NCBI GenBank assembly: GCA_036567965.1
Contig: DATCTN010000019.1
Span: forward strand, 57,410 to 121,409
From: Candidatus Kryptoniota bacterium
GTDB lineage: Bacteria; Bacteroidota; Ignavibacteria; Kryptoniales; JAKASW01
Direction of reading: 5' to 3'
DNA: 64,000 nt
Shown here: piece after piece, positions 1 through 8,139 of the stretch
How positions within the stretch are numbered: position 1 is the first letter of the stretch
How the letters are laid out: the number at the start of each line of letters is the position of its first letter
Translations under genes and position numbers: made by a program
The notes under the pieces: generated by a model
The model's database searches: none
What the model saw: only the letters and a program-made list of their open reading frames with translations
What the model was told of the DNA's origin: nothing

Positions 1-71
1 TCATGAACAAAGGACCGGTATCAGTGTGGGTCGTGATACCGTTTACGTTCAAACTCAAACAGAATCAGTAA
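1..71 (+). CDS. TonB family protein, C-terminal fragment
   Basis: Only the last 22 codons and the stop of this gene lie in the window (stop TAA at 69-71). The encoded tail, beginning MNKGPVSVWVVIPFTFKLKQ, is nearly identical to the end of the next gene, whose tail reads MNKGPVSVWISIPFTFRLKQ. It is therefore the end of a TonB C-terminal domain, the periplasmic part that touches the TonB box of outer-membrane receptors. The next gene starts 4 bases after this stop. The two are tandem paralogues in one transcription unit. Nothing can be said about the N-terminus, which is outside the window. Confidence 0.8.
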   Translation, partial: MNKGPVSVWVVIPFTFKLKQNQ

Positions 72-75
72 CGCC

Positions 76-810
76 ATGGCAACTGCGATCGGCATTCAAC
101 AGGAGCATTCGGAACTTCGTCACGCGGCGGCGAGGTACGGTGCGATCGGATTGACGATTGCAGTTGCCTTTCATTTCACCGGCATCGGAAGCTACTGGCT
201 CGTGAAGCAGCTTGTTGGAAGCGATGGCGGATCGATTGTCACTGGTAGCGGAAAACCGGCGGGCTATGAGCCGCCCACGTGGATGGATGTCAGACCCTTT
301 GGAACGACACAGGGCGTTCAAATTGCGACGACTATAACTCCAGACAGAGGTGTTCCTGTCATAGTACCGGACGCGGACGTTTCGCCGGAACAGACTATCA
401 TGGATCAAAATGCATTGCGACAGTTGACCGGCACCGGGGCCGGAAGCGGTAATGGAACATCCACAAATACTTCCGGCGAGAACAGCACCATCGATAGTGA
501 AAATGTACCGCCTCCCGACACGTTCAGGGCGTTCGAGAAATATCCGGAGTTTATTACAGAAGCGAAGGCGGAGTACCCCGAGATGGCACGCAGGGTCGGG
601 CTACAGGGAAGGGTGGTTGTGAACATTTGGGTTGATAAGCGCGGCGTTCCAAAGAAAGCCATGGTACTGAAATCCGACGGAGAAATCTTCAATCAAGCGG
701 CGATAAATGCCGCGATGCAATGTCGGTTCACTCCGGCCATCATGAACAAGGGGCCGGTGTCTGTGTGGATTAGCATTCCATTTACATTCAGACTCAAGCA
801 GAGTCAGTAG
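76..810 (+). CDS. Energy transducer TonB family protein
   Basis: A 244-residue inner-membrane protein that should couple the proton-motive force, via ExbB/ExbD, to TonB-dependent receptors. Residues about 20-42 form one hydrophobic anchor after a charged N-terminus. The middle (about 60-150) is low-complexity, rich in Pro, Gly, Thr and Ser, as in the periplasmic linker of TonB. Residues about 160-240 match the TonB C-terminal domain: a YPEMARR-type start, a GRVVVNIWVD strand, and the final AAMQCRFTPA plus strand IPFTFRL. ExbB/ExbD are not downstream, so they are presumably upstream of the window. The gene begins 4 bases after a paralogous TonB and is followed 8 bases later by a small membrane protein. 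The ATG at 76 is the first start after the upstream stop. Confidence 0.85.
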   Translation: MATAIGIQQEHSELRHAAARYGAIGLTIAVAFHFTGIGSYWLVKQLVGSDGGSIVTGSGKPAGYEPPTWMDVRPFGTTQGVQIATTITPDRGVPVIVPDADVSPEQTIMDQNALRQLTGTGAGSGNGTSTNTSGENSTIDSENVPPPDTFRAFEKYPEFITEAKAEYPEMARRVGLQGRVVVNIWVDKRGVPKKAMVLKSDGEIFNQAAINAAMQCRFTPAIMNKGPVSVWISIPFTFRLKQSQ

Positions 811-818
811 CGGGCAAG

Positions 819-1043
819 GTGGAAGCCGATCGGGAAAGCCCCTTTCAAACTATCCTGAAGTATGTTTCGTACTTCCTGTCCGCCGTCTTTCTTTTGGGCG
901 GGCTTTTCGTTATTTTCGGAGCGCTCGTTCCGACTAATGTCCCGAAGCAATTCAGGATTATGCTCGGCATTGTGCTGATTCTATGGGCAATCTATCGCTT
1001 CGTTGTGACTCAAACCAAATCAAGGCGACGTGAAGAAGATTAG
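819..1043 (+). CDS. Small two-helix membrane protein
   Basis: A 74-residue protein of unknown function. Two hydrophobic stretches are visible, about residues 13-36 and 43-64, followed by a basic, then acidic tail (KSRRREED). The GTG at 819 is the only reasonable start; it lies 8 bases after the tonB stop with only a weak purine-rich site before it. The end overlaps the next gene by 14 bases, which suggests translational coupling. Position between TonB and a PstS-like lipoprotein suggests a role in the same envelope system, but that is inference. I do not recognise a named family. Confidence 0.65.
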   Translation: MEADRESPFQTILKYVSYFLSAVFLLGGLFVIFGALVPTNVPKQFRIMLGIVLILWAIYRFVVTQTKSRRREED

Positions 1044-1992
1044 AGTTCCGGAATTACTGACGCTACTTCTTGCGGTCTTCATTTTTTCTTGTAACCTCAA
1101 GAAACACCCGGACTATTCTCCGACGGAAGGGAACCTTGATGTGTATTGTGCGGAATCAGTCGCACCGTCCGTCACGAAAATAGCTGAAGACTTCATGGGA
1201 TTGTACCAGAAGGCTCACATCGTGGTACACGCGGTGCCGACCAGGACTGCTATCGTGAAGTTGCTGAACAACGAGACAACCCTTGCCGTTTGTTCAAGAC
1301 CGTTCAACCAGGGCGAACTTGATGTCATTAAGAAATTTAATATTGAAGTGGACAGCACGAGGGTTGCGCTAGACGGGGTCGCCATAATTGTGAATCACTC
1401 GAACCCGCTCGCGCAGATCAATACTTCCCAGCTCAGGGATATCTTCACCGGAAAGGCGACGCGTTGGAGGAATCTGGACCCAAATCTTTCGGGCAGGATA
1501 ATCCCGGCGCTCGAGAGCCCGAACTCCGGAACGGTAGAATTCTTCCAGAGCAGGGTTATGAAGGGAGAGAAATTCTCCGAAGCCTATCCGTGTTCAAGCA
1601 TGTCGAACGTATATTCGTTCGTCAGAGATAACAGGTACGCGATCGGTTTCATAAGCGCCGACTGGCTGACGAACGGATCGACCCTTCTCCCGAGTAAGAA
1701 GGATCCACCGAAGGCGCTCGATGTCGCCGAGGTCGACTCCACTGCTATGGGATACATCGATCCTAACGTGTTTGGAGCGTACCACTACCCGTGGCCTGCA
1801 AATATCGGCCGAAAGTACTATCCGCTTACCAGACCGATCATCTTCTATTCAAGAGATTTCAATCTTGGCCTCGCTGCGGGTTTCCTGACGTACGCGGCGG
1901 GTAATCGCGGCCAGAAAATATTTCTAGATAACGGGCTCGTCCCGATGACGGTTCCCGTCAATTATGTACAACTAAACAACCAACCATTATGA
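1030..1992 (+). CDS. PstS-like substrate-binding lipoprotein
   Basis: A 320-residue protein with a lipoprotein signal peptide (FIFSC lipobox, Cys at residue 21). The mature part resembles phosphate-type periplasmic binding proteins (PBP-like domain, PstS family): an opening strand DVYCAESV, a conserved LAVCSRPF segment corresponding to the first ligand loop, and the ITTSQLRDIF-like region (here INTSQLRDIFTGKATRW) typical of PstS. It starts with GTG inside the preceding small gene and overlaps the following TPR gene by 4 bases (ATGA). No PstC, PstA or PstB permease genes adjoin it. In this context it sits with TonB and a TPR protein, so it may serve a TonB-linked uptake or sensing system, not a classical ABC importer. 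The ligand is unknown. Confidence 0.75.
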   Translation: MKKIRVPELLTLLLAVFIFSCNLKKHPDYSPTEGNLDVYCAESVAPSVTKIAEDFMGLYQKAHIVVHAVPTRTAIVKLLNNETTLAVCSRPFNQGELDVIKKFNIEVDSTRVALDGVAIIVNHSNPLAQINTSQLRDIFTGKATRWRNLDPNLSGRIIPALESPNSGTVEFFQSRVMKGEKFSEAYPCSSMSNVYSFVRDNRYAIGFISADWLTNGSTLLPSKKDPPKALDVAEVDSTAMGYIDPNVFGAYHYPWPANIGRKYYPLTRPIIFYSRDFNLGLAAGFLTYAAGNRGQKIFLDNGLVPMTVPVNYVQLNNQPL

Positions 1993-3686
1993 AGAAGATT
2001 GCACCGCTACTGATTCTATTATTCATTCTTGTCGTCGTGAAAAGCGCTCCGGCTCAGGACCAGCTAACCATGGGAAGAAACCTGTTGAAGAGCAAGGATT
2101 GCTCAGGTGCACTTCAATATCTTTTGAGAGCTGTTGCCGACGATCCGAGATCCGCGAAAGTAAATATGTACGTAGGTGAGGCATATCTGTGTCTCGGGAA
2201 ACTCGACAGCTCGGAATTGTTCCTGCAGAATGCAGTTAAGTATGACGATGAACTTGTGGAAGCATTCGGAGCTCTGGGGCAAACCCTTGCACTGGAAAAA
2301 AAGAATACCGACGCTATCCAATATTATAAAGTTGCTTCTCAATTAGACCCCAAGAATTCGTCCTATGTGATCTCGCTTGGCAACAATTATCTCGCCATAG
2401 ATTCTCTCGACAATGCGATGCAGGCCTTTTACAAGGCAAGGGACATGAACGATAAGAACGCCCGCGCGATCGAAGGAATTGCCGACGTATACCGGGAACA
2501 GGGGATACTTGACGCGGCGATAGACAACTACAAAGAAGCCCTTACCCTGGATTCACTCAATGTGCCGTTGAGGTTGAAGCTTGCAAACACCTACATGAAG
2601 AACAACGATGGGACGGATGCGTATCAGGAGTTCGTGAACGCTACCCAGATTGAGCCGAACAATGCCGAAGCGCAAAGGCAGGCGGGAGAAATTCTCTATA
2701 TCAACAAGAAATACCGTGAAGCATTCACTTTTCTGGAAAAATATCACCAACTCGTTCCGAACGACGACAAAGCGCTTCTCCATCTTGGGGAGTCCGCTGT
2801 TGAAGGCAAGTTTTATCCCGAGGCAGTCAAGTACTATCAGGAATACCTGAAGAAATACCCCAACTCAGTTGAAGCCAAGAAGAACCTGGCTGCGGCTTAT
2901 TTCTTCTGGCAGAAAGCTCCGGACGCATATAACACTTTCAAGTCCATTCCCATTGATTCCATGAGTGTCAAGGATCTTACCAGGTTTGGGATCGCTGCTC
3001 AGGCCGTAAAAGACACGAATGCTACCATCGATGCCTGGAGCCACGCGGTAAAGCTCGATACTACACAATCCGTTCTTGAGAATCTCCTCGCAAATACTCT
3101 CTTTGCCTCGAAGCGGTACGACCAGGCAATAGTTCATTTCCAGAGACACCTTGCGATGACCCCGGATGATGTCGCAGCGGAATTGAACATGGGGTTGTGC
3201 TACATCGTCGTCAAGGATTATCCCGACGCGATCACGGCACTGCGGAGAGTTGTTTCGATCAAGCCGGACAACTTCGTCGGGACGCACTGGCTCGCGCTTA
3301 CATACTCGCTGGTGGATTCGGTGGACGAGGAGACCGAAGTGTATCAGAATGTGATAAAGCTTGCACTCGCGGACACATCGGCGGATCATTCTTCCGAACT
3401 CAACGAGGCTTACAGGCAGATCGGTTTTTCGAAGCTGATGGCGGGGAGCAAATTAACAAAGGACAAACCCGATGAGGCGAAGAAATATTTCACCGATGCC
3501 CAGCAGGATCTTATGACGGCTCTCAAGTACGATCCAAAGGAGCTGAAGACGCACGCTCTGCTTGCACAGGACTACGCCTTTCTCGGAAAGATCGACGATG
3601 CATGCAAAGAGATCAAGTTAGTATTGAAGCAAGACCCGAAGAACGATCAGATGATCAAACTTCAAAAAGCACTAAACTGCGAGTAA
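1989..3686 (+). CDS. Secreted tetratricopeptide repeat protein
   Basis: A 565-residue protein made almost entirely of TPR units after a signal peptide (residues 1 to about 22, ending SAPAQ). Roughly a dozen 34-residue helix-turn-helix repeats can be followed, with typical A-[IL]-x-x-[YF]-x-x-A-x-x-[LI]-[DP]-P spacing, for example AIQYYKVASQLDPKN and AVKYYQEYLKKYPNS. TPR arrays are protein-protein scaffolds; the signal peptide places this one in the periplasm. The start overlaps the PstS-like gene by 4 bases, so the two are co-translated. Its partner is probably the PstS-like lipoprotein or the TonB complex, but nothing in the sequence proves this. The intergenic stretch after it (about 95 bases) precedes the pyrophosphatase. 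Confidence 0.8.
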   Translation: MKKIAPLLILLFILVVVKSAPAQDQLTMGRNLLKSKDCSGALQYLLRAVADDPRSAKVNMYVGEAYLCLGKLDSSELFLQNAVKYDDELVEAFGALGQTLALEKKNTDAIQYYKVASQLDPKNSSYVISLGNNYLAIDSLDNAMQAFYKARDMNDKNARAIEGIADVYREQGILDAAIDNYKEALTLDSLNVPLRLKLANTYMKNNDGTDAYQEFVNATQIEPNNAEAQRQAGEILYINKKYREAFTFLEKYHQLVPNDDKALLHLGESAVEGKFYPEAVKYYQEYLKKYPNSVEAKKNLAAAYFFWQKAPDAYNTFKSIPIDSMSVKDLTRFGIAAQAVKDTNATIDAWSHAVKLDTTQSVLENLLANTLFASKRYDQAIVHFQRHLAMTPDDVAAELNMGLCYIVVKDYPDAITALRRVVSIKPDNFVGTHWLALTYSLVDSVDEETEVYQNVIKLALADTSADHSSELNEAYRQIGFSKLMAGSKLTKDKPDEAKKYFTDAQQDLMTALKYDPKELKTHALLAQDYAFLGKIDDACKEIKLVLKQDPKNDQMIKLQKALNCE

Positions 3687-3782
3687 CATACTGAAGTGAT
3701 ATCGGCTGAGTAGATTCACTCACGCCTTCATCTCTGTCTAAATAAATTCGAAACCTTAATTGCAAACTAAGGAGAACTAATA

Positions 3783-5921
3783 GTGGAATTAACACTGATT
3801 CTGTGCATTAGCGTGCTTTCTCTTCTGTTCGCGGTGTATCTTGCGGCGCGGATTATGAAACAGGATCGCGGCACACCGGAGATGCAGAAGATCGGTGACG
3901 CAATCCGTCAGGGGGCGGAAGCGTTTTTGAAAAGACAATATTCGACTATAGCGATGCTTAGCGTCGTTGTAGCTGCCATCATATTTATCCTCTACGCTTG
4001 GGTGAGGAAACCTATGCCGAACGATCCGGTCGCCCCGGAACGTCTCGCTGCTTACACGGCACTTGCATTTCTTTTCGGAGCTTTGTGTTCGGGCATCGCG
4101 GGATTCATTGGTATGTTTGTTTCGATCCGATCCAATACACGTACAGCTAATGCTGCACTGACTTCTCTCAACCGTGCTCTTCAGATTTCAATGCGCGGAG
4201 GCGCAGTATCAGGACTATTCGTGGTGGCAATGAGTCTGCTCGGCGTTGGCGGACTTTTCGGAACTCTCAAGGCAATGGGCACTCCGATTGAGAAGATTCC
4301 CTTCATGATCGTCGGATTCGGATTCGGTGCGTCATTCGTTGCGTTGTTCGCCCAACTCGGAGGCGGAATCTACACCAAGGCTGCCGATGTCGGCGCCGAC
4401 CTCGTCGGAAAAGTCGAGGCGGGCATACCCGAAGATGATCCGAGAAATCCCGCCGTGATCGCGGACCTAGTCGGCGATAACGTCGGCGACTGCGCGGGCC
4501 GCGGAGCGGACCTGTTCGAGTCGACAGCCGCTGAAAATATCGGCGCTATGATCCTGGGCGTCGCACTGTATACTCTTCCAGTTTTTAACCATAGCATCAG
4601 TGTCATTATGTTCCCGCTTGTTGTGCGTGCCTTCGGACTAATTGCCTCAATTGTGGGGGTGATGTGCGTACGGACTCGCGAAGATGCAGATCCAATGCAG
4701 GCGTTAAACCGCGGTTACTACATTACCTCCGCTCTCGCAGCAATCGGATTTTTCATCGGATCAAGGTGGCTTCTGTACACTCCCGGCGCACCGAATGCCT
4801 GGTTGTATTTTTTCGCCGCGGGTATGGTCGGAATCCTCACAAGCATTGCATTCGTCTACATTACACAGTATTTCACCGAATACAAATACAGACCTGTCAA
4901 ATCGATTGCCGAAGCATCTCAGACGGGCCCGGCGACTAATATCATCACTGGTTTTGCTGTCGGACTCGAGTCGACATGGATGCCTGTCATCACGATCTCG
5001 ATCGCGATTGTCGGTTCTTACTATCTCGGGTTGGCGACAGGCATTCCGAACGCCGGGCTCTTCGGAACGGCTGTAGCCACGATGGGAATGCTTGGAACCG
5101 CGGCATATATACTCGCGATGGATACCTTCGGCCCGATCACTGATAACGCGGGCGGAATCGTCGAGATGAGCGGTCAGCCTGAAAATGTTCGCAAGAAAAC
5201 TGACCGGCTTGACGCGATAGGGAATACCACAAAGGCATTGACAAAAGGTTACGCGATCGGTTCCGCCGCTCTCGCAGCATTCCTACTCTTCTCTGCATAT
5301 ATAGATGATGTTAATGTGCTCCTGAAGGAAAAAGGACTTCCTGCGATGACTTCCGTGAACATTGCAAGGCCGGAGGTGTTCATCGGCGGACTCCTCGGTG
5401 CGGCGTTGGTGTTCCTGTTCAGCTCGCTCGCGATCAAGGCAGTCGGCAAGGCGGCATATTTCGTCATCAATGATGTGCGCGCCCAATTCAAAGAAAAACC
5501 CGGAATACTCGCAGGCACCGACCAGCCGGATTACGGACGCACGGTCGATATCGTTACTCGCGCTGCGCTCCGCAGCATGGTTGGTCCCGGACTCCTTGCC
5601 GTCGGAACTCCGATAGCGGTCGGAGTGATTTTCAGGTTGTTCAATGTCGGCGCCGAAGCAGTCGCGGCTCTCCTCATGGTTGGAACGATCGCCGGGATAC
5701 TTGTGGCCATACTTTTGAACAATGGCGGTGGCGCGTGGGACAACGCGAAGAAATATATTGAGACCGGTATGTATGGTGGGAAGAGAAGTGAGACTCATAA
5801 AGCGGCAGTCGTCGGCGACACCGTAGGTGATCCGTTCAAAGACACTGCGGGACCTTCACTGCATGTGCTGATAAAACTTCTCGCAACAATTACCCTCGTT
5901 CTCGCACCGCTGTTCGTATAG
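3783..5921 (+). CDS. hppA: Membrane-bound proton-translocating pyrophosphatase
   Basis: A 712-residue integral membrane enzyme with about 16 hydrophobic helices that hydrolyses pyrophosphate and pumps cations out of the cytoplasm. The catalytic signature begins at residue 202 (DVGADLVGKVEAGIPEDDPR) and continues with DNVGDCAGRGADLFES. The second acidic site is near DTFGPITDNAGGI, and the third is GDTVGDPFKDTAGPS near the C-terminus. At the potassium-sensing position the sequence reads GNTTKALTKG, with Lys484 and Thr487. Lys at this site replaces the Ala of K+-dependent enzymes, so this should be the K+-independent, H+-pumping type. GTG start at 3783 is preceded by AAGGAG at good spacing. A strong terminator follows. 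Confidence 0.95.
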   Translation: MELTLILCISVLSLLFAVYLAARIMKQDRGTPEMQKIGDAIRQGAEAFLKRQYSTIAMLSVVVAAIIFILYAWVRKPMPNDPVAPERLAAYTALAFLFGALCSGIAGFIGMFVSIRSNTRTANAALTSLNRALQISMRGGAVSGLFVVAMSLLGVGGLFGTLKAMGTPIEKIPFMIVGFGFGASFVALFAQLGGGIYTKAADVGADLVGKVEAGIPEDDPRNPAVIADLVGDNVGDCAGRGADLFESTAAENIGAMILGVALYTLPVFNHSISVIMFPLVVRAFGLIASIVGVMCVRTREDADPMQALNRGYYITSALAAIGFFIGSRWLLYTPGAPNAWLYFFAAGMVGILTSIAFVYITQYFTEYKYRPVKSIAEASQTGPATNIITGFAVGLESTWMPVITISIAIVGSYYLGLATGIPNAGLFGTAVATMGMLGTAAYILAMDTFGPITDNAGGIVEMSGQPENVRKKTDRLDAIGNTTKALTKGYAIGSAALAAFLLFSAYIDDVNVLLKEKGLPAMTSVNIARPEVFIGGLLGAALVFLFSSLAIKAVGKAAYFVINDVRAQFKEKPGILAGTDQPDYGRTVDIVTRAALRSMVGPGLLAVGTPIAVGVIFRLFNVGAEAVAALLMVGTIAGILVAILLNNGGGAWDNAKKYIETGMYGGKRSETHKAAVVGDTVGDPFKDTAGPSLHVLIKLLATITLVLAPLFV

Positions 5922-5943
5922 CTAATCTCGATACACCTGAGAT

Positions 5944-5985
5944 AAAAGAGGCAATTCGCTCAGAGCGGGTTGCCTCTTTTGTTTT
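5944..5985 (+). terminator. Rho-independent terminator after hppA
   Basis: A perfect 11-bp stem (5944-5954 AAAAGAGGCAA pairing with 5970-5980 TTGCCTCTTTT) with a 15-nt loop, followed by GTTTT. It lies 22 bases past the hppA stop. Because both arms have A/T tracts it could work from either side. Confidence 0.85.
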
Positions 5986-6223
5986 CCATGAGAACATGCT
6001 ACCCACGGCCTCACTGCGAGTTGAATCTTTAATTTGCGTGATCGAAATTTCTTCGTGCCGTGCATGAGCACCAAGCATCCGTTGGATATTGATCTCTGTT
6101 GAATTGAGACCGTTACTATCACGTTTCGGGGGAGACGTTATTTCAGCGGCGAAACTTAAGGTGCCGTTCCTCGTAGCTAATGGTATGTTTCTGGGTCGTA
6201 AATCAAAAGAGGAGGTCATGGAC
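5986..6223. other. Intergenic region before the DUF4097 gene
   Basis: No gene is supported here. An open frame runs in from 6089, but its first part has no ribosome-binding site and no membrane or family features, whereas a clear GAGGAGG site lies at 6209-6215 just before the ATG codons at 6218 and 6224. I see no convincing promoter motif. Confidence 0.5.
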
Positions 6224-7015
6224 ATGAAGAAGATTTCTACACTGCCGCTTATTGCGCTCTTAATAATTGCAGGGACTGCTTTTGCAGGGAGATATTCCAA
6301 GACCGAAACGAGAAATTACAACATCACTTCGGATGGCAAAGTCACTGTCGAGAACGTGAACGGCGACATCTACGTTGAATCGTGGGATAAGAATCAAGTT
6401 TCTCTTCAAATCAAGAAGACTGTGAGAGCTGATGACCAGGATGAAGCGGACGAATATTTTACCAATCTCTCGATTGAAATTGAAAGCGGAAAAGATTTCC
6501 TTGAGGTTCACACACATTATCCTCACGAATGGAACCGCGGATTCTTCGACTGGCTCTTTCATCTCGGAGAGAAATCGGCGGATGTCGAATATACTCTTAA
6601 GGTGCCAGTCGGGGTCACGGTGGATCTGGGATCGACCAACGGTAAAGTTGAAGTCCAGGATGTGTCCGGAGATGTAAAAGCTCACTCCACGAACGGTGGC
6701 ATCAACCTGGACGGAGTTACTGGCGAAATAGACGCTTCGACAACCAACGGCGGTATCTCGATATCAGTTTCAAAGAGTGGATCCTTCAAAGATCTCGAGG
6801 CGAAGACCACAAACGGGGGAATAAAGATTTATTGTCCTCAAGATATCGATGCGGATATTGAGGCACACACAACCAACGGAGGAATTGATACCGAGTTCCC
6901 GGTAACTGTCAGCGGGTCGTTCAATTCAAAAAGTCTCGACGGCAAGATCAATAACGGCGGGAAGCGAATGTATCTCCACACCACAAATGGCGGTATCCAG
7001 ATTTTGAAAAAGTAG
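6224..7015 (+). CDS. DUF4097-type secreted beta-repeat protein
   Basis: A 264-residue exported protein with a signal peptide (MKKISTLPLIALLIIAGTAFA). The body shows repeated short beta units around a TNGG motif: STNGK, STNGGIN, TTNGGIS, TTNGGIK, TTNGGID and TTNGGIQ, about 20 residues apart in the C-terminal half. This is the pattern of the DUF4097 / putative adhesin family, a right-handed beta-repeat fold of unknown molecular role in the envelope. The ATG at 6224 lies 8 bases behind GAGGAGG; the ATG at 6218 (two codons earlier) is only 2 bases away and less likely. The gene stands alone between two terminators. Confidence 0.8.
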   Translation: MKKISTLPLIALLIIAGTAFAGRYSKTETRNYNITSDGKVTVENVNGDIYVESWDKNQVSLQIKKTVRADDQDEADEYFTNLSIEIESGKDFLEVHTHYPHEWNRGFFDWLFHLGEKSADVEYTLKVPVGVTVDLGSTNGKVEVQDVSGDVKAHSTNGGINLDGVTGEIDASTTNGGISISVSKSGSFKDLEAKTTNGGIKIYCPQDIDADIEAHTTNGGIDTEFPVTVSGSFNSKSLDGKINNGGKRMYLHTTNGGIQILKK

Positions 7016-7074
7016 GGTGTCTTGCAGGGCGAGGCGCTCAGGCCCAAAATCCCACAGCAACCTGGGAAATCAGA

Positions 7075-7112
7075 CCCCGATAGGTTTTAGATGACACCTA
7101 TCGGGGTTTTCC
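7075..7112 (+). terminator. Rho-independent terminator
   Basis: A perfect 10-bp GC-rich stem (7075-7084 CCCCGATAGG with 7097-7106 CCTATCGGGG), 12-nt loop, followed by TTTTCC and TTTTT. It ends the DUF4097 transcript. Confidence 0.9.
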
Positions 7113-7202
7113 TTTTTATATCCGAAAAGAGATAAGTTAGTCTTGAACCATTATGTTTATCTCTTTGTTTTTTGAGAATACCATGAATAATTTTGAACAC
7201 CT

Positions 7203-8072
7203 ATGAGGACGCTTATCAATCGAATCGCTACTTTCGGAAGGATGATAAAATTCTCGCATACCCTATTTGCGCTTCCATTCGCTCTCACGAGTGTAGCCCT
7301 CGCATCATTTGCAGGCAGGATCACTTTCTACAAGATGACGTGGATACTTGTGGCAATGGTCGGTGCTCGCTCTGCGGCAATGGGGTTCAACCGGATTGCC
7401 GACCGCGAATACGACAGTAAGAATCCGCGCACGAAAGATCGTGAGATACCTACTAGTAAGATTTCCGTCCTTGAAGCCTCACTCTTCGTTGCCATTGCTG
7501 CGCTTCTTCTGGTCTACGCGGCGTACAGGCTGAACAGACTCTGCTTCTATCTTTCGCCTGTTGCTCTCGCGGTTGTATTTTTCTACTCATTCACAAAGCG
7601 CTTCACCTGGCTCTCTCACATTTTTCTCGGAATCGGAATGGGGCTTGCCCCCGTCGGCGCATGGCTCGGCATTACCGGCGAGTTTAATCTCGTGGCGGTT
7701 CTACTAGGCTTCGCTGTCGTCGCGTGGGGAGCGGGTTTCGACATCATCTACGCGTGCCAGGATCTGGGGTATGACGATGAGGTTGGACTGTTTTCTATGC
7801 CGCGGAATCTCGGCGTAAAGAAAGCCCTGAAAGTATCTACTCTCCTGCATATAGTCTCTTTCTTCCTCCTCGTCTCGTTGCGATTCATACTCCCTCTCGG
7901 AGTTGTCTACCTGGTCGGTCTCCTGCTCGTAGCCGGTGTTCTCGCATATCAACATGCGATCGTGCGACCAGACGACCTGAGCAAGATTAACTTCGCGTTC
8001 TTTAATCTCAATGCGTATCTCAGCGTCGGGCTGTTTCTATTCACGCTCGTAGATGTTGTCACCGGAATGTGA
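7203..8072 (+). CDS. UbiA-family prenyltransferase (MqnP-like)
   Basis: A 289-residue polytopic membrane enzyme of the UbiA superfamily, which attaches a polyprenyl chain to an aromatic acceptor in quinone synthesis. The first Asp-rich motif is NRIADREYDSKNPRTKDR starting at residue 63 (Asp67 and Asp71 should bind Mg-diphosphate). The second is in DIIYACQDLGYDDEVGLFSM. About nine hydrophobic helices follow the usual layout and the length is typical. The YACQD...GL.S.P form of the second motif resembles the group assigned to the futalosine menaquinone route (MqnP), but no other menaquinone genes are in the window, so the acceptor is uncertain. Its stop lies 67 bases before the mutase gene, possibly in one transcript. 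Confidence 0.85.
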   Translation: MRTLINRIATFGRMIKFSHTLFALPFALTSVALASFAGRITFYKMTWILVAMVGARSAAMGFNRIADREYDSKNPRTKDREIPTSKISVLEASLFVAIAALLLVYAAYRLNRLCFYLSPVALAVVFFYSFTKRFTWLSHIFLGIGMGLAPVGAWLGITGEFNLVAVLLGFAVVAWGAGFDIIYACQDLGYDDEVGLFSMPRNLGVKKALKVSTLLHIVSFFLLVSLRFILPLGVVYLVGLLLVAGVLAYQHAIVRPDDLSKINFAFFNLNAYLSVGLFLFTLVDVVTGM

Positions 8073-8139
8073 GGACAGTAAACATTTTGCCATTCTCAGG
8101 ACAAAGCCAGATCGAAGTATCGAATATAGGTTTGCGATT

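Noticed and set aside
2865..3389. Open frame of 174 codons on the minus strand inside the TPR gene
   Set aside because: Antisense shadow of a well-supported TPR gene; no ribosome site, no protein-like pattern.
5283..5798. Open frame of 171 codons on the minus strand inside hppA
   Set aside because: Antisense to a highly conserved enzyme; composition is that of a reversed coding frame.
7203..7420. Short plus-strand frames inside the UbiA gene (from 7193 and 7348)
   Set aside because: Overlap the UbiA motifs in a different phase; no start context.
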